Source: Doryteuthis pealeii
Taxonomy: Eukaryota > Mollusca > Cephalopoda > Myopsida > Loliginidae
Length of the DNA stretch: 64,000 nt
Assembly: GCA_023376005.1 (NCBI GenBank)
Contig: CM042145.1
Span: 100,419,359-100,483,358 of the forward strand
Direction: 5' to 3'
How positions within the stretch are numbered: position 1 is the first letter of the stretch; every line of letters starts with the position of its first letter. A program made the translations under genes and the position numbers. The notes beneath the pieces are model-generated. The model saw nothing but the letters and a program-made list of their open reading frames with translations, did not search any database and had not been told where the DNA came from. This document shows, one piece after another, positions 46,308 to 53,365 of the stretch.

Positions 46308-46535
46308 AACACATCCAGTTATCCTTTTGATATTACTATACGCACACATCCATACATACATATATGCTACCTATGGCCACACACTTGCATATTCATATAT
46401 ATACACTACACATTCTCATAGATCTGTTTTAGCAGTGGTGAACTTTGACCTGTCATATGTCCATCATGACTTAACAAATGTACAAACACATCTGCTATAA
46501 TTGGGTGCTGATAGAAACCATTACATAATATTAAG

Positions 46536-46577
<42 letters not shown>

Positions 46578-48737
46578 CTGGGAGATCTGTGCTGAAAACA
46601 AAGTATTTAAAGGATTGAAACAGAGAGGAAAGTAGTCTCCACACACAAGAGAGCCAGGAGGAAGGAAAGAAAACAGCAGCCACAGCAAGAATCTCTGTTT
46701 GTACGTAGTCATTGCACCAGAGACAGCCATTCAAGAATTGACATACTCAGTCACTTGTGCAGGCGCAGATGAAAATGCTTTTGGACACTATGCCATTGTC
46801 CCTATTAGATGGAAGGTTGCCAATAAGCACATCTCTACAGTTAGTTTGGTCTGCAAAATAATGACATTATATTTACTAAAGAGCAAATTATAATACTATC
46901 TCAAATGAGAAAGGAATTAGGATTTGGAAAACTAATATGGTATGGTTTCTTTTATTTAATTGCATATCAACCTTTGTGGGTTATTTAATGCCGTAAGCCC
47001 AGAAGGAAGGAGAGACAACAGCAACCATCACTGTTTGTGTGCAGGCACTGTACCAGAGACTGCTATTCAAGAATTGACCTGTGTAGATGAAAACGTTTTT
47101 GGACACTACACCATCGTCTCTAGTAGAAGGAAGGATGCTAATGAAATATTTGAATATGTATAAAAACAAATAGTCAATAAAATAAATTAAGGAAACAAAT
47201 ACAACTTTGAACTTGCCTGGTGTGTCAAATTCAGGCATAACTCTGATACCCAACCTACGAGCAGCTTCGATAATTTCTTTAATATCATCCTGGGTATACA
47301 CATGGGTTATTGGATGGAATGCACCCTGGAAAAGATACCACACAAAGATTAAGAAAAACTAAAAAAAACAAGATATTATTCAATAGTAGGATAGTAATTA
47401 TCTCTTATTATAATAGAGATTATGTGTCTGTCTGTAACCGAAACTACATCACCACCAATGTCACAATTCTCTTAGTTATTTATGTTATATTCTCAATGGC
47501 TATTAAATAACCATTATTTAATTTTAATTAGCATCTTATTTATTAACAATGTCTCAAAGTCTTGCTTCAAAACATCCCATGTTATTAATGTGTTTAAAAT
47601 CCTACAATGTGTGTTATATATCGTTAAGAAATAAATGTTTACATAGTATATGGTGTGAATAATTTGCATACTGGTTTTAACAAAACTGTGTTTGATAAAT
47701 AATTACTTGCTGTTATTGATTTCTAATATTGTTTTATTCTCAAACTTATTAAAAGTAATCTTATAATTTTCTATTGAAAAAGAATAAGATTAAAAGCTAT
47801 CTTATGTATAATTTTATATTGAAAAATATTTTATATTGAAAAAGAATGAAGTAAAAATAAGCAATCTTTTTGTGTTCTTATTTAATTTCATTAGTCTTTC
47901 TAATTCAATATAATATTTAATTATATTAAAACTTAAATACTTGTGCCCAGAGGGTGCATATTTTTGCTAGTATATTAAATAAACAGTGATAATTTCTATT
48001 ACAGTTCTATGATAGATTACTATAACATTTTCATCAGAAGTGAGAGTGGAGTAATGGTTATGAACTTGATAAATTGAATCAGCACTTAATTTGCTGATTC
48101 CGTTTTTCCATGTTCCATAAATGTCTGTCTGTAACCGAAACTACATCACCACCAATGTCCCAATTCCCTTAGTTATTTACGTTATATTCTCAATGGCTAT
48201 TAGATAAACATTATTCAATTTTAATTAGCATCTTATTTATTAACAATGTCTCAATTAAAGTCTAGCTGAGATAGATTTGCCCCAAAACGGCCCATGTTAT
48301 TAATGTGTTTAAATGTGTGCAATGTGTCTTACATTTCCAAATCAATGCATATGTACAAAATAAAATAAAATTATGGAAATTACTTACTTTTTTGCTGAGC
48401 TCCGGGAACATATAACTCACATAGGGAAATGAATTATCATCGACAATATGCCAGTGAAATACATTAAACTTGTTTTGTGCCATGATATCCTAAAAGGAAA
48501 TAAATAGTTTATTAAAGTTTATTAAAGGTCATAAATATTACTAGGGTGAGTCAATAGCTTTGTAATATTTTCGTAACATGAGGCACAATTCAAAATTCAT
48601 AGGGAAATGATATATCATTGACAATATGCCAGTGAAATACATTAAACTTTTGGTTTGTTGATTGATTTTGAAGGCTTATCACAATGTGAAGGAAGAAAAG
48701 GTAACGAGTATGTTGTTCATTTATCTAGATATATATA

Positions 48738-48782
<45 letters not shown>

Positions 48783-48993
48783 TTACGTACAAGCAAAAAA
48801 AACATTCCACATCACGTAAACACGAGAATACAGTTAAAAAAAACCCACACATTTGACCATTTACACCATTTCTGTCATTTTCAAAGGAACCGTTTTGTTT
48901 ACCTGATGAATGCTTTCAGCAGGAAACCATTGGTTGTAATATCGTTCTAAAATAAATTAATAAAAGCTAAAACTTTTATTTGTTACTTCATTG

Positions 48994-49032
<39 letters not shown>

Positions 49033-52000
49033 ATGTTTCTTTAATATTGTGGGATTGATATCCCATCTTCAGAAGACCTTGTAGCCCATAAATGTTCAAG
49101 GTTGTCCATATTAATCCATGTTAGTATGGAGATAGTAATGTGTGTATTTCTGTATTTTTTTAAAAATGTGTGCATGTATCAATATTATATATATATTTAC
49201 CAACTCCTCCGCACAAGCAGGGCATGAGGCCAGTTTCTTGAGCAGAGTTTAACAGGTTTGAATTCAGAGTCTTTCCTTCTCCTAGACTGGTTACCTCGCC
49301 ATAGTTAAAGAGCCCAGTCTGCCCTGCTATTTACCCATAGCTGGAGGGAGAATTGGATTCATACCTTTCCCAAGGGTATTAGCGATGTGAAATGCAAACA
49401 GCTTCATCCAGGAATTGAACTCGGGTTGACGGGTCCATTTCCTAAGACTCTAACCATTAGACCACGTGCATCCATGTATCAATATTATAACATGCAGCAA
49501 CACATCATGCTTCTGATCACATATTGTTTTAAAAAATGAACGCTGTGTTTAAACTTGTTTTGTGCCATGACATCCTCAAATAAATAGTTAATTATAGTTT
49601 ATTAAAGGTGACAGATATGACAAGAGTGAGTCAATAATTTTGTAATGTTTTCGTAATATGGGGCACAATATGACATTCATAGAGAAATGATGTATCGTTG
49701 AAAATATGCCAGAGAAATACATTAAACTTGTTTTGTGCCATGAAATAAATGGTAATTATCTATCTATACATATATAAAGGGCAGTTGTGTGTATGTATGT
49801 ATGTCCGGCTGAAACTACGAAAATAAAACAGTTAATGTGAAAGTAAATATATATACACATTCACTGTTACTGAGTCTAGCTTTTTTTTGCAAAAATTATG
49901 AAGATTTTGATTTATATTCCCAAAGATATAATAAAATTATAATAGCATTAAAATTCTACTTAAAAATGTCCGTGAGTCTCAAAGTTTAACAAATCAATAT
50001 GGAAGCGCAAAACAATCAATTATTTTCTTTTATTTATTTATTTTTTCAAGCCAGATTAACATAAGGTCTTTTTTACGTGGGAATTTTTATGGAGCATCCA
50101 GAGAGTATTGAACTTGCTATTCAGTAGTAAGTAACAGATCTGCAAGACTAGCTTGCTAACTACTACACTATGTTTTTTGTTTGTTTTTCTCCTTTACCCA
50201 GGCGATGCTGGGTAGCCACTTCTAGTGGTTTATTAAAAGTCATAGATATGACTAGTGTGAGTCAATAGTTTTGTAATGTTTTTGTAACATGAGGCACAAT
50301 TCAACATTTACTGAGGTCGTAACAGTGACAAACCACACTGAACTGTGAGATGCCAAGCTCACCTGATACTCTCCAGTGCTACTCACCAGATTTTCCTCTA
50401 CAAATTAGAACATGACCTCAAAATCAACGGTTTTAGGCCTACATGACCTGGCCTGATCATTGTGGTTCTTGTAACCTGAGTAAAATTTCTTGAACCATTT
50501 GGTTGCTTCTGTGGCATTATGACCCAGAACAATCTCATAAGATACAAGTTCCCAAATTAAACTATGTTGCACATTCAGCTGTATTGCTTTCAAATCATAC
50601 ATAAAGTGAAGCAATTCATGTGCCTGTGCTCCAAAAATCATGATACTGTGGTGATTAATAAAAATGAAATTAAACCAAATAAAAATAAATAAAACATAAA
50701 TAATACAAAATTAAATAAAATAAATAAAAAAAAGACAATCAGAAGAAGAGCCTTTGGGGCATGAGCAGAAACATCCCAAATTCTTCGTACCAAAAAAAGG
50801 TTTCTCTTCCCTTTTTAACACCAGACTTTGAAGAAGAAACACCTATTGACTTGCTCAGGAAAATATGTCCGCACAAAGTAATAGTGTGAATCAACTAATA
50901 AAAGTCTTACTCTAAATTATCCTTATCTTTGTTTTTTTCGCTTCTTTTCCTAAATTCCCGTTCAGCTTACCAGCCCACAAGAAGTAAGAATCAACTATAT
51001 TGGGATTTAGACACTACCACGAATGAGCTAACCCACATAGAACCAACAACCAACAAATCACTACAGTAGAACTACCAACAAATAATAACACTACAATACT
51101 ACCAACCACTGTGGGTACTTTTCCACTGCTTCAATTGCTTTAGTCACATAATATACATGCTACAAATTAGCACATACCAAAATATTGCAAAACTTTTGAC
51201 TTGCCCTAGTATTTATATGCGTACAATTATTTTACAAATACATTTATTTACTAATTTACAATCAGATGTTAGATTAACAATTCTATTTTGGAAACAATCA
51301 TTCTATATTGCTTACACAAAGAACATCTCACCACCATTTTAATGTCAGATAAAATTAGATAAAAATAGAAAGTTGAAAAATAAGGGCCACCCAATGCTCC
51401 AACAGAGGTCAAGGCAAATATTGCTCAAATTATGCTGGAAGCAGACAAAGATGAAACAAGACCCTCAAGATGATTGAATTTTTTTTTTATATCCAAAGAT
51501 GGATCACAGACATAGTATAAGGTTTCAGCAGGATGGGATATATAAGGTGTGTCAAAAAAGTATTGAGATTTTTTTTTACTTTTTGTTACACTTTGTATTC
51601 TGAAAAAAACAAAACAAAAAAAACCCCAAAAAACATTCCATTCATTAATTTTTTTCAGAATACAAGTTGTATCAAAAAAGTACCAAGTTTAAAGTTATAT
51701 TTACGAAGATAGAAATGAAGAATTAATGAAACGTTATTTTTTTTTCAGAATACAAGGTGTGTCAAAAGTACAAAAAATCTCAATACTTTTTTGACACACC
51801 ATATATATATATAAAGATAAATCTAATGAGTCAGACGAACCTACTAAAAGTTTTGCTTAATGCTCTTCAGGGCTAAGATCTGACTCTATGAATGTCATTG
51901 GGATGGACCTTATTTTTCAGCATTTTAAAAGTTTAGTTCCCACCCCTATCTTATTTCAGTCAACATAAAAACAATCTATGCAAAATTTTAGGTCAAGTGG

Positions 52001-53333
52001 ACAACAGTTTTCACCATTTTCTTTTTCAGTTAATCTTTTTTTTTTTTATCTCTTATATAATTTTCTTTTAAATTAAAACTTGTTCAGACTTATTCTTGGT
52101 ATCAGAAATATAAGTGACAATAAATATATCTGGGAAGGCAATTTGCAAAACTGGATACAAAGCATAGGTTATAGGGCAAACACCTTCAAAACTTCTGACT
52201 ATTTTGCATAGATTGTTTTTTTGTTAATTGAAACAAGATAAAGGTGAGGGTGGGGCTAAAAAGAAAGAAAAATTTTTAATAAAAAAAAAAAATTACTGAA
52301 ATAGATCACAAATAAGGACTAAGCCTATTCTAGTAGTGACCACTCCAAGTGGGTTTTAACAGGTTTGAATTCAGTGTTTTCCTTCTCTTAGGCTGGTTGC
52401 CTAACCAAGGTTAAAGAGACCAGTCTGCCCTACTATTTACCCATAGCTGGAGGGAGAGTAGTTGGATTCATACCTTTCCCAAGGGTATTAGTGCTATCTG
52501 AACTATAACTTCGTCCAGAATTTGAACTCTGGTCAACAAGTCCATTTTCTAAGACTCTAATCATAAGACCACCACCTTCAACACAAGCTAGACTTTTAGA
52601 AAGTTGAAAAATAAGGGCCACCCAATGCTCCAACAGAGGTCAAGGCAAATATTACTCAAATTATGCTGGAAGCAGACAAAGATGAAACAAGACCAACAAA
52701 AAAAGCTCCGTCTTTGAATATTCAATGGAAGACTTATTTCACAAGGAATGGAAATTAACTGGCCACCACATTTGCCAGCTCCCAATTTATTCCTTAGAGG
52801 TTGTTAGGGGAGATAACTCTTCCCTAATGAATGATATCACTCTTTAGCAAAAGGGTTGTACAAGGCAAAATCAGCACAGTGCAGATCGGGGTCCGGTGAG
52901 CTTTGGCCGCTGGACCGCTTATGTTAAAAACAAAAACAAACAAAACAAAAACAACAGATGGCTGCATGAACACGCATGTGTAGACAGTTAATGTCTTAAT
53001 CATATAAATCCTCCTGTACCATAGTCGGTGAGAAATCACCCCCATAATTATAAAAAAAATATCACCTGCTGTAAGTAAAACCAACAAAAAAGTGCATTTA
53101 GTGCATTAGTCAATGAAAAACTATACAAATAGTAATATTTTGGAAGTAATAATTAATTAAGTTTTTCATTCTCTTACCAAATTCTGTAGAATGAGTTCTT
53201 TAGGCAGGAAATGTCTTGAAGTGTCCAAGAGTAATCCTCTATGTTTGAATCTTGGAAAGTCAACAATTGAAGTTTCATTGACAACATACTAAAAAGGAAA
53301 GGAAAGAAAAAAATTATTTAATATTAACATAAA

Positions 53334-53365
<32 letters not shown>

